Shown piece by piece: positions 45,042-55,239 of a stretch of 64,000 bases of DNA. Below the pieces are notes generated by a model that was given only the letters and a program-made list of their open reading frames with translations, made no database searches and was not told where the DNA came from. The stretch comes from an uncultured Anaerolineae bacterium (GTDB lineage: Bacteria > Chloroflexota > Anaerolineae > Anaerolineales > Villigracilaceae), in the NCBI GenBank assembly GCA_937120535.1, contig CAKZJX010000054.1:51714-115713 (forward strand), written 5' to 3'. Numbering within the stretch: the first letter of the stretch is position 1; the number at the start of each line of letters is the position of its first letter. The position numbers and the translations under genes are program-made.

Positions 45042-45746
45042 ATGGTGGAAAAGATCTCTCTGCTCGTGGTGGATGATCACCCGCTTTTCCGGCAGGGTGT
45101 GGTGGATGCGCTCAGCTTGGAAGCAGATATGGAAGTGGTTGCACAAGCGGCCACCGGCGACGATGCTCTACGGTTGATACGCAAACTCCATCCCCAGGTC
45201 GCCTTGCTGGATATCAGTTTGCCGGGCTTGAACGGCTTGCAGGTGACTCGCTTGGTACGGCAGGATAAGTTGCCCACCCGGGTATTGCTCTTGACCGGCT
45301 ATGATGCGATCGAACAGGAGTTGCATGCTGCGTTGGCCGGAGCGGCCGGTTATCTTTCAAAGGACGTGGACGCCCGCCGGTTGGCGGAGAGCATTCGGCG
45401 CGTGGCATGCGGGGAATTTGTGTTTGGATCGCATCGGTTTTCGGCCCGTGAGTTGGAGGAGTGGGTGAACGTCTGTTTGGAAAGCGCGCGCCGGCAGTAT
45501 AGCGATCCCGGACATCCGTACCATCCCTTGTCGGATCGGGAGATGGAAGTGCTGTATTGCATGGTGCGTGGGATGAGCAACAAGGAGATCGCCACACTGT
45601 TGGAAATCAGTCATCAGACGGTCAAGAATCATGTCACGTCGATTTTGCGAAAATTCGGCGTGCAGGATCGCACGCAAGCGGTAATTTATGCGCTCAAACA
45701 TGGTTGGGTAACCTGGAAGAGCCTAAGCGATAGAGAGGAGCAGTGA
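45042..45746 (+). CDS. NarL/FixJ (DegU-like) response regulator
   Basis: A 234-residue regulator: receiver 5-125 with D57 in LLDISLPGLNG, then an HTH-LuxR domain (HPLSDREMEVLYCMVRGMSNKEIATLLEISHQTVKNH). Phosphorylation should control DNA binding. The start at 45042 is chosen over a TTG at 45018 because it begins the receiver directly. It is 3 bases from a DegS-like kinase, so the two form a cognate pair. A conserved pilin gene follows 180 bases further and may be a target. Confidence 0.9.
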   Translation: MVEKISLLVVDDHPLFRQGVVDALSLEADMEVVAQAATGDDALRLIRKLHPQVALLDISLPGLNGLQVTRLVRQDKLPTRVLLLTGYDAIEQELHAALAGAAGYLSKDVDARRLAESIRRVACGEFVFGSHRFSARELEEWVNVCLESARRQYSDPGHPYHPLSDREMEVLYCMVRGMSNKEIATLLEISHQTVKNHVTSILRKFGVQDRTQAVIYALKHGWVTWKSLSDREEQ

Positions 45747-45749
45747 GGG

Positions 45750-46790
45750 ATGAGTGATGATCTCTGGCAGGAACAGAACGCCGAGACTATGATTGATTGG
45801 CAGACGGAGTTGGATGAGACAGTGCGCGCCTTGCGCGAAGTGACGTTAATGATAGAGCAAAGCCAGAGCGAGGTGGCTAAGCTCACCCAGCGCAGTGCTG
45901 CCGTGACAGCGCATTTGCAGCAGGCGCTGGGACAGGTGCATGCGATGTCGACCGAGGAGTTGCGCATGATCTGCGACTCAGCCTTGGATGCCCAGCAACG
46001 GTTGTTGGTGATGCGCGGACAGTTGGAGAAGTTGCAGAGCGATCGGGCGCACTTGGAGAGGCTGAAGGCTTTGTTGGAGCGCTTTCAGGCGCAGCAGAGC
46101 CGGCCGGCGGAGAGCAGCCTTGCGCCGGCGAGCAAAGGGCCGTTGGCGACGGTCGAGATGTTGGTCAATGCCCAAGAGGCAGAGCGCCAGCGCCTGTCGC
46201 GCCAGATGCACGATGGGCCGGCTCAAGCTCTCTCGAACTTTATCTTGCAAACGGAGATCGCTGTGCGCCTGATGGATATTGACACAGCCCAGGCGCGAGA
46301 AGAATTGAACAATTTGAAGCTGGCTGCGCTCAACACCTTTCAGAAGATACGCAATTTTATCTTTGATTTGCGCCCGATGATGCTCGACGATCTGGGATTG
46401 GTGCCCACGGTCCGCAAATATGCCGATGCGTTCCGTGAGCAAACCGGTTTAGAGGTCCATCTGATCGTTTCCGGCGTTGAGCGCCGTTTGGAGCCCTATC
46501 TGGAGGTGATGATCTTTCGGGCCATTCAAGAGCTGCTCGGCAACGCAGCGCGTCATAGTCAAGCGACAGCGATCAAGGTGAATCTAGATATGGGCGATTC
46601 GATGGTGCGGGTGTCGGTGGACGATAACGGAAAGGGCATGGATACCGGGGTGTTGGAGCGGAGCGGCGGCCTAGGGTTAAAGTTGATTCGTGAACGCGCT
46701 GAGATGTTGGGCGGCACCTTCGAAGTGGATAGCACGCTCGGAAAAGGGACTCGAGTGACCTTTACAGTTCCTGCACGCGGCCCAAGGTAG
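45750..46790 (+). CDS. Cytosolic histidine kinase, HisKA_3 type (DegS-like)
   Basis: A 346-residue soluble kinase with an N-terminal coiled coil (20-120) and the HisKA_3 box QEAERQRLSRQMHDGPAQAL (H154), as in DegS, then an ATPase domain with QELLGNAARHSQ, DDNGKGMD and GGLGLKLIRERAEMLGG. No membrane or sensor domain, so it senses something inside the cell, probably through the coiled coil. It is translated right after the regulator. A sigma-70 promoter for the pilin lies 50-80 bases after its stop. Confidence 0.9.
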   Translation: MSDDLWQEQNAETMIDWQTELDETVRALREVTLMIEQSQSEVAKLTQRSAAVTAHLQQALGQVHAMSTEELRMICDSALDAQQRLLVMRGQLEKLQSDRAHLERLKALLERFQAQQSRPAESSLAPASKGPLATVEMLVNAQEAERQRLSRQMHDGPAQALSNFILQTEIAVRLMDIDTAQAREELNNLKLAALNTFQKIRNFIFDLRPMMLDDLGLVPTVRKYADAFREQTGLEVHLIVSGVERRLEPYLEVMIFRAIQELLGNAARHSQATAIKVNLDMGDSMVRVSVDDNGKGMDTGVLERSGGLGLKLIRERAEMLGGTFEVDSTLGKGTRVTFTVPARGPR

Positions 46791-46843
46791 CCGATCTCGG
46801 CTTTCCAAAATTGTTAGACTAACAAGATTGTAGGCGATCCACC

Positions 46844-46871
46844 TTGCATTTTTGGGCATACAGGATATAAT
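46844..46871 (+). promoter_or_regulatory. Promoter of the Flp-type pilin gene
   Basis: TTGCAT and TATAAT are 16 bases apart. Downstream a short hairpin GTGAG/CTCAC (46880-46895) lies before AAAGGAGG and the ATG at 46924. Confidence 0.65.
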
Positions 46872-46923
46872 ACAACTAGGTGAGTAAACGCTCACACATT
46901 ATTCAGAAAGGAGGCTTTTTGCT

Positions 46924-47085
46924 ATGTTGATTGCACCCAAAGAGAAAGGCCAGGGACTGGTAGAGTACGCGTTGATCCTCGTTCTGGTCGCTATTGTTGT
47001 CATTGCGGTTCTGATGCTGCTCGGTCCGATCATCGGCAACGTGTTCTCGACCATCAATGCGAGCTTGCAAGGCGTTGGTGGGTAA
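46924..47085 (+). CDS. Flp/Fap-type pilin (class III prepilin)
   Basis: A 53-residue protein. The first part is MLIAPKEKGQGLVEYALILV, with the Flp prepilin site (KG|QGLVEYALIL: Gly before the cut, Glu at +5, Tyr at +6), then a hydrophobic helix and a short polar end (STINASLQGVGG). AAAGGAGG lies 8 bases before the ATG. It would be cut by a TadV-type peptidase and form thin adhesive pili with a Tad secretion system. No tad genes are in the window. It has its own promoter and terminator, so it is a single-gene unit highly expressed. Confidence 0.9.
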   Translation: MLIAPKEKGQGLVEYALILVLVAIVVIAVLMLLGPIIGNVFSTINASLQGVGG

Positions 47086-47108
47086 CCAGCCGGTCCTGGT
47101 CTGAACGA

Positions 47109-47141
47109 AACAGGACTCTGCTGAGCAGAGTCCTGTTTTTT
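47109..47141 (+). terminator. Strong terminator after the pilin gene
   Basis: AACAGGACTCTGCT and AGCAGAGTCCTGTT form a 14-bp inverted repeat around a single base, followed by TTTTTT within the repeat end. This is the strongest terminator in the window. Confidence 0.9.
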
Positions 47142-47229
47142 ATGGGCACTGTAACATTTTTGGCGAGTTTGGGGGGGGTCAAGCGCTGGGCCGTTCGATG
47201 GCGAGCAAAGCCGTCAACGAATTGGAACA

Positions 47230-47580
47230 ACGAATAAACGAAGGCGCATCGCTCTTGGTCATAGGACCCAGGCCAACCATCCCTTGCCCACAGAGGTAAA
47301 CGAGGTGGTGAAAGACCCTCGTCTCGGGCAAGCAACCGTGTATCGGTATCGTTGTTGTGACTGCGGGAAGACCTTTCGGCATTACCGTTGGCATCGGATT
47401 GAGCCAGATGAGCGGGCGGCGGGATGTGCAAGCAGCCGGGCAACAGCTTCGCCGCCATCTGAACGGGAGGTCGGCTTGTGTGGTCGGCGTGGATGAAGCC
47501 TGGGTCAACGGCGCGGGCATCCTGGCGGCGGTCGATCTGGGAGAGGGGAAATGGTTGGCGCCGGCGGAGATAGACGATAG
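47230..47580 (+). pseudogene. Decayed transposase gene
   Basis: Fragments in different frames match the layout of a zinc-ribbon DDE transposase: PTIPCPQ (CPxC start), VYRYRCCDCGKTFRHY, then, after a frame jump, GIGLSQMS and SACVVGVDEAWVNG (DDE-like VVGVDE start). Frameshifts and deletions break the frame and no terminal inverted repeats or target duplications are visible. It is a remnant between the pilin terminator and the end of pyrH. Confidence 0.55.
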
Positions 47581-47605
47581 GATTTGTGAGCAGGTTGCGA
47601 GTCTT

Positions 47606-48325
<720 letters not shown>

Positions 48326-48337
48326 TCACACCTCCAG

Positions 48338-48363
48338 AAAAAAGGCCAACCCTGCGGTTGGCC
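48338..48363 (-). terminator. Terminator in front of pyrH
   Basis: On the minus strand GGCCAACC-GCAG-GGTTGGCC is followed by TTTTTT, an 8-bp perfect stem, ending close to the pyrH ribosome binding site. Confidence 0.85.
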
Positions 48364-48371
48364 TGGTGCGT

Positions 48372-48977
48372 TCATTCACCGATCGCTTCTCCCAGTTCCC
48401 AGCGTTGGAACCGGCGAACCACAATATTTTCACCGATAGCAGCAATATTTTCCAGGATCAACGATTGCACCTTGATGTTCTCGTCACGGATGTAAGGCTG
48501 GCGAAGCAAGACCACCTCGTCTTTAAACTTCTCCAACCGCCCCTCCACAATCTTCTCGATCACGGCCTCGGGCTTGCCCTCCTCACGGGCGCGCGCTTGG
48601 GCAATCTGCGCTTCCTGTTCCAGGACCTGCTGCGGGATGTCCTCCTCACGAATGTAGCGCGGCGCCGCAGCGGCAATCTGCAGGGCGATCTCATGCGCCA
48701 GGGTGCGGAACTTCTCCGAACGGGCTACGAAATCGGTCTCACAATTCACTTCGACCATCACGCCTACTCGACCGCCGCCATGCGAGTACAGCTCGATCAC
48801 CCCGTTGGAAGTAACGCGATCGGAGCGCTTCGCAGCCGTAGCCATTCCTTTCTGTCGCAGCAATTCCATGGCCTTCTGGACATCGCCATTGGCTTCCTCA
48901 AGCGCTTTTCGGCAATCCAGCATGCCGGCGCCGGTTGCCGCGCGCAACTCTTTGACCATTTCAATTGTAATCGCCAT
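48372..48977 (-). CDS. tsf: Elongation factor Ts
   Basis: A 201-residue EF-Ts with the UBA-like N-terminus and TDF motif: VKELRAATGAGMLDCRKALEE, VEVNCETDFVARSEKF, and a C-terminal EGRLEKFKDEVVLLRQPYIRDE. It recycles EF-Tu. It is shorter than E. coli's protein, as in many thermophile and Chloroflexota relatives that lack the long dimerisation insert. Placed between rpsB and pyrH as in most bacteria. Confidence 0.97.
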   Translation of the reverse strand: MAITIEMVKELRAATGAGMLDCRKALEEANGDVQKAMELLRQKGMATAAKRSDRVTSNGVIELYSHGGGRVGVMVEVNCETDFVARSEKFRTLAHEIALQIAAAAPRYIREEDIPQQVLEQEAQIAQARAREEGKPEAVIEKIVEGRLEKFKDEVVLLRQPYIRDENIKVQSLILENIAAIGENIVVRRFQRWELGEAIGE

Positions 48978-49022
48978 CTTGATTTTCCTCTAACTTGAGT
49001 GTTGAGATAGGTGCCTTCGCTG

Positions 49023-49934
49023 TCATTCTTCGGCCTCTTCTTCGGCCTCCTCCTCGGCCTCTTCCTCCACGATCTCTTCCTCGAGCATCTTGCGCGATTT
49101 CCTCAACTTGGCCAACGTGGATTCGCCCAGCAAATCGTCTTCACCGATCTCATCCACATCGGCCGCTTCCACCACCCGTCGGGGGGCCGGCCTGCCGCCG
49201 ACCAGCTTCTCCTGGGCGGTCAAAGCCTCGGCTTCTGCCTCCTCTTCTTTGCGCATGGCCTTGCCCTCCAAAATGGCATCGGCAATCCGACCCACTAGCA
49301 GCTTGATGGCGCGAATCGCATCATCGTTAGACGGGATAACGTAGTCAATGTTCTGAGGGTTGCAGTTGGTATCCACCAACGCCACAATCGGGATCTTGAG
49401 CAAATTGGCCTCGTGGATAGCCGCCGCCTCTCGCCCGACATCCACAATAAACAGCATGTCCGGCAAGCGTTTCATATTGCGAATGCCTTCTAGCCGCACC
49501 TGCAGACGGGCGATCTCGCGCTGAATCAACAGGGCTTCCTTCTTGGTCAGGCGATTAAGCTCGCCGCTATCGCGCATCCTCTCCAAGCGGTCCAGCTCCA
49601 AGATGCGCTGGCGAATGGTGACCCAGTTGGTCAACATACCGCCCAGCCAACGCTCAGTGACATAGGGCATGCCGCAGCGCAAGGCCTCTTCCCTCACCGT
49701 TTCTTGGGCCTGACGTTTGGTGCCCACGAAGAGGACGATCCCGCCTTTGGCCACGGTGTCACGCACGACATTATGGGCCTGATTGAGCAACCTGACCGTC
49801 TGTTGCAGATCGATGATATGAATGCCGTTGCGTTCGGTGAAGATATATGGCCTCATGCGGGGATCCCACTTGTTGGTACGATGCCCAAAGTGGACGCCGC
49901 TCTCCAGAAGAGCTTTCATAGAAATACTAGCCAT
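49023..49934 (-). CDS. rpsB: 30S ribosomal protein S2, with long acidic tail
   Basis: A 303-residue S2: [22 protein letters not shown] at the start, the conserved [23 protein letters not shown], and [18 protein letters not shown], with [24 protein letters not shown] at 190-225. From about residue 230 on there is an acidic, Glu/Ala-rich extension ending in [14 protein letters not shown]. The start at 49934 is the conserved Met; the ORF back to 50015 is leader. A hairpin and extended -10 promoter lie upstream. Confidence 0.96.
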   Translation of the reverse strand: MASISMKALLESGVHFGHRTNKWDPRMRPYIFTERNGIHIIDLQQTVRLLNQAHNVVRDTVAKGGIVLFVGTKRQAQETVREEALRCGMPYVTERWLGGMLTNWVTIRQRILELDRLERMRDSGELNRLTKKEALLIQREIARLQVRLEGIRNMKRLPDMLFIVDVGREAAAIHEANLLKIPIVALVDTNCNPQNIDYVIPSNDDAIRAIKLLVGRIADAILEGKAMRKEEEAEAEALTAQEKLVGGRPAPRRVVEAADVDEIGEDDLLGESTLAKLRKSRKMLEEEIVEEEAEEEAEEEAEE

Positions 49935-50072
49935 GGGAAATCTACCTCCGTGCGTTTTGCCTCCGCCCCGTTCATTCTCTCCGGCCGCTGCGTCCGTCCG
50001 GTCCGCAGCACGCACCGCTGAGTCCGGGGGCGTGTGAGATGGGACATGTGTTGCCTGTCCGGGCAGAATATA

Positions 50073-50094
50073 CCCCGCCCATCCTCCGGCGGGG
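50073..50094 (-). promoter_or_regulatory. Stable hairpin at the 5' end of the rpsB leader
   Basis: CCCCGCC and GGCGGGG form a 7-bp stem with an 8-base loop. On the minus strand it lies 8 bases downstream of the -10 box, at the very 5' end of a leader of about 160 bases. Confidence 0.5.
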
Positions 50095-50101
50095 CAGCGA
50101 G

Positions 50102-50110
50102 ATTATAACA
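50102..50110 (-). promoter_or_regulatory. Extended -10 promoter of rpsB-tsf-pyrH
   Basis: On the minus strand TGTTATAAT is a perfect extended -10. The -35 is weak (TTGACG lies too far, 21 bases). Confidence 0.6.
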
Positions 50111-50156
50111 CAAAACCGAGAAAACAGGCGTCAAATCCGGGGTGTCAAACTTACGT

Positions 50157-50162
50157 TATAAT
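50157..50162 (+). promoter_or_regulatory. -10 box of the phosphohexomutase gene
   Basis: TATAAT 35 bases before the ATG at 50198; AGGAG precedes the start. It is back to back with the rpsB promoter. Confidence 0.45.
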
Positions 50163-50197
50163 CCACTCCACCGCATCTCGTTCCAGGAGCAGAGTCC

Positions 50198-51694
50198 ATG
50201 TCCATCAAGATTAAATTCGGCACCGATGGCTGGCGAGGAGTGATAGCCGAAGATTATACGTTCGACAACGTTCGACGTTGCGCCCAAGGCTTCGCCCATT
50301 ACCTTCTCGATCACGGTAAACACGGTCAATGGGTGGTGGTAGGATACGACAAGCGCTTCGGAAGCGAACACTTTGCCGCTGCAGCGGCCGAAGTGTTGGC
50401 CGGGAATGGCCTGAATGTGTATCTCACCCAAGAGGCAACCCCGACGCCGGTCATCGCCTATGCCGTGGTGGACAAAAGAGCAGCTGGCGCCATCAACATC
50501 ACGGCCAGTCACAATCCTCCCACTGACAACGGCTTCAAGGTCCGCAACGAGACAGGTGGGGCCATTGATCCCGAAGGTCTGAAGGCGATCGAAGCCGCTA
50601 TCCCCGACGAGGTATCTCAGGTTAAGCGCTTGCCTCTCCCCCAGGCCGAAGCCGAAGGTCGGATCGTTAAATTCGACGCCGCCACACCCTACATCGAACA
50701 TCTGACGCGCGACGGTCTGATCGACCTCCAACCGATCAGGGATGCCGGCTTGAAGGTAGTGGTGGACTCGATGTGGGGCAACGGAGCCGGCTGGTTCACG
50801 CGCCTATTGGCCGGCGGAAAAACCCAAGTGATCGAGATCCACAACGGACGCAATCCGATCTTCCCAGAAATGACGCGCCCTGAGCCGATCCCACCGAACA
50901 TCAACGCCGGCCTGCGGGCGACGGTGGAACACGGCGCCGACGTTCTGCTGGTCACTGACGGAGATGCCGATCGCTGTGGCATTGGCGACGAAAAGGGACA
51001 ATTCATCAATCAGTTGCGGGTGTATGCCCTGCTGACCTATTATTTGCTGGAGATCCGCGGCCTGCGCGGCGACATCGTGAAGACCATCTCCACCACCACC
51101 ATGCTCAACCGTCTGGGCGAACTATACGGGGTGCGCGTCCACGAAACCGGCGTGGGCTTCAAATATGTGGCCCCCAAGATGTTGGAGACCGACGCCTTGA
51201 TCGGGGGTGAAGAATCGGGCGGTTACGCCTTCCGCGGCAACGTCCCTGAGCGGGATGGAATCTTAGCTGGCCTGTACATGCTCGATTTCATGGTAAAAAC
51301 CGGCAAGAAACCCACTCAACTGCTTTGCAACCTGTTCGACAAACTGGGCGGCGAGTACTTCTACGACCGCATAGATAGTCCCTTCACCGGCGATCGCCTC
51401 GCCCGCGAAAAGATGATCCTAGGCGCCAACCCTGCCACCATCGGCGGTTTGAAGGTCCTTGAACTGAGCACCCTAGACGGTTTTCAATTCAAACTCGAAG
51501 ATGGCGGGTGGATGCTGATCCGCTTCAGCGGCACCGAGCCAATCTTGCGGGTATATTGCGAAACCCGCCACGGCGACCGAGTGAAAGCCATCCTAGAAGA
51601 CGGACTGCGCATCGCCGGCCTCGCTCCGCTGAACGCTCATCGCACCCACACCGGCCAGAGCCAACTTTCCTCCAGACCCACGCCGGGCGCTTGA
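50198..51694 (+). CDS. Phosphoglucomutase/phosphomannomutase
   Basis: A 498-residue alpha-D-phosphohexomutase with the four signature regions: catalytic S104 in [13 protein letters not shown], metal loop [13 protein letters not shown], sugar-binding [10 protein letters not shown], and phosphate-binding [12 protein letters not shown]. It interconverts hexose 1- and 6-phosphates, feeding sugar nucleotides and glycogen. Its last 58 bases overlap the convergent lipoprotein gene. Confidence 0.95.
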   Translation: MSIKIKFGTDGWRGVIAEDYTFDNVRRCAQGFAHYLLDHGKHGQWVVVGYDKRFGSEHFAAAAAEVLAGNGLNVYLTQEATPTPVIAYAVVDKRAAGAINITASHNPPTDNGFKVRNETGGAIDPEGLKAIEAAIPDEVSQVKRLPLPQAEAEGRIVKFDAATPYIEHLTRDGLIDLQPIRDAGLKVVVDSMWGNGAGWFTRLLAGGKTQVIEIHNGRNPIFPEMTRPEPIPPNINAGLRATVEHGADVLLVTDGDADRCGIGDEKGQFINQLRVYALLTYYLLEIRGLRGDIVKTISTTTMLNRLGELYGVRVHETGVGFKYVAPKMLETDALIGGEESGGYAFRGNVPERDGILAGLYMLDFMVKTGKKPTQLLCNLFDKLGGEYFYDRIDSPFTGDRLAREKMILGANPATIGGLKVLELSTLDGFQFKLEDGGWMLIRFSGTEPILRVYCETRHGDRVKAILEDGLRIAGLAPLNAHRTHTGQSQLSSRPTPGA

Positions 51695-53583
51695 ACCAAG
51701 CGCGACTCGAGCGTGGTCAAATCCACAAAATAAAGATGCTCTCCCAAAGCGTCCATGGCCTGCACCAACAGACTATCTCCATCGGGAGAGAACACGAAGC
51801 GGGCCTCGCTGTTGCTCGCATAGGCCTGTTGCCAGCTACGACCATCGCGCTGGACGATGTAGACGCTAGATGCCATCTCGGTCCAATGGCTAAACCCCAA
51901 TTTACGCCCATCGGGTGACCAGGTTAACTGAAGCACCGATCCAGCGGCAAACGCCGCCAAATTGTTTAACGGTGTGCCATTGGCATCGAGAATCCTCACA
52001 ATTCGCCGCCGAGAGGGCTCGTCGAAGTGAACGTAGGCCAACAAGAAACCATCGGGCGACTCCACCATTCCCTCGTGGAACGGCCGTTCTGCCGGCCAGG
52101 GGCGCACCGTACCCTCCTCTACCCGCACCAAATAAATGGCTTGCTTACCGGCCAGCGAAGCCGAGCGCACAATCAGCTCGCCGCGTAGCCAACCTTCTAT
52201 TGTGTAAGGATTGCCGTCTTCGAGCAACCCCACATCGGCGATCAAATTCTTCACATCCCCGCCCTCACGATGAACGGCAAAGATCTCACTGCCGCCCTGC
52301 CCATCCTGAGCGCGAAACACAACCCATTCTCCATCCGGTGACCACGTCGGCGAGTCCAGGTACTGTTCCATCTGCACCAACTCATGCCAGACCAGCGCAA
52401 CAGGGTCGAAGCGATACACCGTCCAGATGTGCTGATTCTGATCCAAGGGATACGTCCAAGCCGCTTCAGTTCGAGTCGGCGACCAGACCAGCGGTTGAAG
52501 CGAAGCCACCAAGTCGACCGGTGTTGGAAGCACCTCAACCGCCGGGCAAGGGATGCGGCCGGCCGCACACGAAGCCGGCAAGCGGATCAAACGCACACCA
52601 GGCAAAGGATAGGTGTTGTTCCGCACGAAGGCATACACCCATCCCAATGAATCATGCCCCTCGAAGGCAGCCGGCGTGACCGCCGCCGACTCAAGCGCCA
52701 ACGGTCCCTCGACAAAATTGGGCATGGCACGCAGCCGGGTTTGAAAGAGATCGCTCGGAAACGGCAAATCATAATCAATGCGCACGATGCTTGCCTCGCT
52801 GATCACCTCCGTTCCCCCTTCGTTATCGAATCGCTGATAGCGCAAAAATAGACCGCTGGTCACGTCCACCCAGGCGCGGTAGGACGGCAGGGTCTGACCG
52901 TCAGCGATCCATTCCACAATCAAGGCCAGGCGATAGGCCACCACTTCCATGCCGACTGGGCGAAACATCCCCTGGTTCTGAGCCAAACTCGAAGGAAACA
53001 CCAGCACACCCACCTGGGGACCCAGGAACGACGATAAAGGGTGAGGCCTGATCTCGCTCTCTAGCGCCCGAATACTCTCTGGGTTGAGAGGTTCATCCGC
53101 CGGTATCATTTGCAACGGCTGAATCGACGATCGACCGCTGGGAATGTCCACTTCGAGCAAGGACATCCCGTTGGCAATGCGCACCGTTTGGGCAAAACCG
53201 CCCAGAAGGCCACTGAGCAAACGAAACGAAAAGGCTGGTCGATCGATCCAAACCTGGACTCGCTGCGGCGCTTCCCCTTGATCGACGATCTGGGCATCTA
53301 CGAACAGCGTTTGCCAATGGTAGGGGCTCTCTGCAATGCGCTGACGAATCTGCTCGGAGGAGGAATCCAGGCTTAGGGCGAGCGGGCCGGCTGGAGTAGA
53401 GTCGGAAGCGACGCTTGGGGTGAGATCCTGCTCGGTGATCAGGCGCACTTCCAAGGTCCCGCACGAGGCGAGAGCGAGAAGCAGGGCGATCTCCAGCCAA
53501 AGAGTCGCCCATCGCAGTCTGCTTCGGAGAAAGGGTGAAACGGTTCTCTTAAATTGGTTGGGCTTGGGTGGTTCGATAGGCAT
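51637..53583 (-). CDS. Beta-propeller lipoprotein with RseB-like N-terminal region
   Basis: The 648-residue protein has a lipobox (LLLALASC near residue 40), an N-terminal domain (50-300) with strands recalling RseB/LolA-like sensing domains ([52 protein letters not shown]), and a C-terminal PD40/TolB-like propeller (about 350-648, [15 protein letters not shown] and similar blades). It is translated across the stop of the ECF sigma gene (overlap 35 bases). A sigma-regulated or sigma-regulating surface sensor is plausible; the family link is weak. Confidence 0.7.
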   Translation of the reverse strand: MPIEPPKPNQFKRTVSPFLRSRLRWATLWLEIALLLALASCGTLEVRLITEQDLTPSVASDSTPAGPLALSLDSSSEQIRQRIAESPYHWQTLFVDAQIVDQGEAPQRVQVWIDRPAFSFRLLSGLLGGFAQTVRIANGMSLLEVDIPSGRSSIQPLQMIPADEPLNPESIRALESEIRPHPLSSFLGPQVGVLVFPSSLAQNQGMFRPVGMEVVAYRLALIVEWIADGQTLPSYRAWVDVTSGLFLRYQRFDNEGGTEVISEASIVRIDYDLPFPSDLFQTRLRAMPNFVEGPLALESAAVTPAAFEGHDSLGWVYAFVRNNTYPLPGVRLIRLPASCAAGRIPCPAVEVLPTPVDLVASLQPLVWSPTRTEAAWTYPLDQNQHIWTVYRFDPVALVWHELVQMEQYLDSPTWSPDGEWVVFRAQDGQGGSEIFAVHREGGDVKNLIADVGLLEDGNPYTIEGWLRGELIVRSASLAGKQAIYLVRVEEGTVRPWPAERPFHEGMVESPDGFLLAYVHFDEPSRRRIVRILDANGTPLNNLAAFAAGSVLQLTWSPDGRKLGFSHWTEMASSVYIVQRDGRSWQQAYASNSEARFVFSPDGDSLLVQAMDALGEHLYFVDLTTLESRLVQAPGVGLEESWLWPVWVR

Positions 53584-54160
53584 GAGGCAAAAGATGTCGG
53601 TAGGCTTGCAGAGCAAGGCGCATGCTCAGGCGGGCACGCGCCAAACGGCTTTTCACCGTTCCCACCGGAATACCCAAAATCGCAGCCGCCTCCTCGTACG
53701 ATAGTCCCTCTACATCCACCAATGTCAGAACCGTGCGATATTTGAACGGCAACGACTTCAGACAAGCTCGAATGGCCCTGTTCAACTCCCGAGTGTCGAA
53801 ACAGGCCTCAAGCGAGGGAGCCGGATCGCGCAGACGCTCGCTCTCCTCCAATTCTTCCCCATCGTAGTGAACTGTCAGCGGCAAAACCGGATGACGCACG
53901 GAGCGACGATATTCGTCGTAGCACTTATTGATCACGGCGCGCGCCAGCCATAAGCGAAACGATCCGCCGTGAAAGGTGTGTAAACTGCGAAAGGCAGAAA
54001 TCAGGGCTTCTTGGAGAGCGTCAGCAGCGCGATCCTCATCTTGCAAGATACGCACGGCCAGATTATACAGCATGTCCTGGTACAGCAAAACCAAGGCGTT
54101 GAAGGCTTCTAAATCACCGTCTTGCAGGCGGGCGATCAACTCGGTTTCTGAGCACGGCAT
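53549..54160 (-). CDS. ECF RNA polymerase sigma factor
   Basis: A 203-residue ECF sigma factor: region 2 (FNALVLLYQDMLYNLAVRILQDEDRAADALQEALISAF, with the -10 binding DEDRAADALQEAL) and region 4 (LTLVDVEGLSYEEAAAILGIPVGTVKSRLARAR). No anti-sigma factor with a zinc site follows; instead a propeller lipoprotein gene overlaps it. The ATG at 54160 is chosen; a second at 54172 is possible. The upstream region has repeated GTAAC sequences that may be its own promoter. Confidence 0.9.
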   Translation of the reverse strand: MPCSETELIARLQDGDLEAFNALVLLYQDMLYNLAVRILQDEDRAADALQEALISAFRSLHTFHGGSFRLWLARAVINKCYDEYRRSVRHPVLPLTVHYDGEELEESERLRDPAPSLEACFDTRELNRAIRACLKSLPFKYRTVLTLVDVEGLSYEEAAAILGIPVGTVKSRLARARLSMRLALQAYRHLLPHAYRTTQAQPI

Positions 54161-54193
54161 AACTCTCTCCATGCTCTGTTATACCCTGGGACT

Positions 54194-54231
54194 GTTACCG
54201 CCAAATGACGGGGAGGTTACAGTTTTGTAAC
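54194..54231. promoter_or_regulatory. Repeated GTAAC elements upstream of the ECF sigma gene
   Basis: GTTACA-GTTT-TGTAAC (54216-54231) is a perfect inverted repeat, and another GTTACC lies at 54194-54199. They lie between the sigma gene and the histidine kinase and may be the autoregulated promoter or an operator. Confidence 0.4.
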
Positions 54232-54238
54232 AGGCACT

Positions 54239-55207
54239 TCATCGGGCAACCGGCAGGCGAACAGTGAATACCGTGCCGCGCGGCTCGTCCTGACGGGATC
54301 GAACCTCGAGCGTCCCGCCGTGCAACCGAACGATGCGCCGAGTCAGAGCTAACCCCAAGCCGGATCCTTCGACCCTGCGCGCATTCACCCCCCGATAGAG
54401 CTCCTCGAAGATCTTCGGCAGATCAGTCGGCGGGATGCCTGGGCCGCTATCGGCCACTTCAACAAGGATGACCTTGCCGTCTTCTAGAGCGCGAATCTCC
54501 ACCGTGTCCTGAGACGTGGTGAATTTGAGGGCGTTCTCGATCAGGTTGTAAAAGGCCAAGCTGAGCAGATCGCGATCGCCACGCACCGGTGGGAAGGGCC
54601 AAGGTACACGGCTGATCAGCAGGTGGATGGCCCGCCCTTGAGCGCTCGGCAGGCTGCGCACGGCATCAGTCACCTCTTCGAGCAAGGCCGGAATATCCAC
54701 CGGCAGGCGCTCTAGCGATTGCTCGTCTAGTTCGGCCAATTTGCGCAAATCGGCCAACAAACGACGCAGCCGTTCCAGGGCTTGACGGGCATTCTCAGCC
54801 GCCCGTGCCCGGTCGGCTTCGTCGGGTGCTTCGGCCATGTTGACCAAGGCGGCTTGCAAACCGGTGAGCGGGTTCTTGAGCTCGTGATCCAAGCGGCGGA
54901 TGAATTGACGGCGGCTCTCTTCTAGCTCATGGCGCATGGCAACGATCTCATCTCGGGCAAACCAGGAGCGCGATTCGTCGCCGAAGAAATAGGCCCCGAG
55001 CAACAGGGTCAGAAACAGGCCAGCCAGCAGCACAGCGGTTCCAATATCGATGCGAAAGGCCAGGATCGGCAATGGGCGAATGACGATCTGCACGTAGAAG
55101 GCTACCATTCCCCCTAGCGCAACCGGCAACAGCACGATCCCCAACCGCACCCAAAGCGTGCTGAACCAACGATTTAACCACTCAAGAAGGGAAGCTAGGC
55201 GTCTCAT
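54239..55207 (-). CDS. Membrane histidine kinase
   Basis: A 322-residue kinase with two N-terminal TM helices (about 20-75) and a minimal outer loop, HisKA with the His in RRLDHELKNPLTG, and an ATPase domain (NLIENALKFTTS, DSGPGIPP, GSGLGLALTRR). It is translated from ATG 55207, 33 bases after the response regulator stop. It lacks an extracellular sensing domain, so its signal is probably membrane-based. Followed by the ECF sigma gene, it links phosphorelay and sigma control. Confidence 0.88.
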   Translation of the reverse strand: MRRLASLLEWLNRWFSTLWVRLGIVLLPVALGGMVAFYVQIVIRPLPILAFRIDIGTAVLLAGLFLTLLLGAYFFGDESRSWFARDEIVAMRHELEESRRQFIRRLDHELKNPLTGLQAALVNMAEAPDEADRARAAENARQALERLRRLLADLRKLAELDEQSLERLPVDIPALLEEVTDAVRSLPSAQGRAIHLLISRVPWPFPPVRGDRDLLSLAFYNLIENALKFTTSQDTVEIRALEDGKVILVEVADSGPGIPPTDLPKIFEELYRGVNARRVEGSGLGLALTRRIVRLHGGTLEVRSRQDEPRGTVFTVRLPVAR

Positions 55208-55239
55208 GCTCGCTGGATCGTCCACTAGACAACGCAAAC

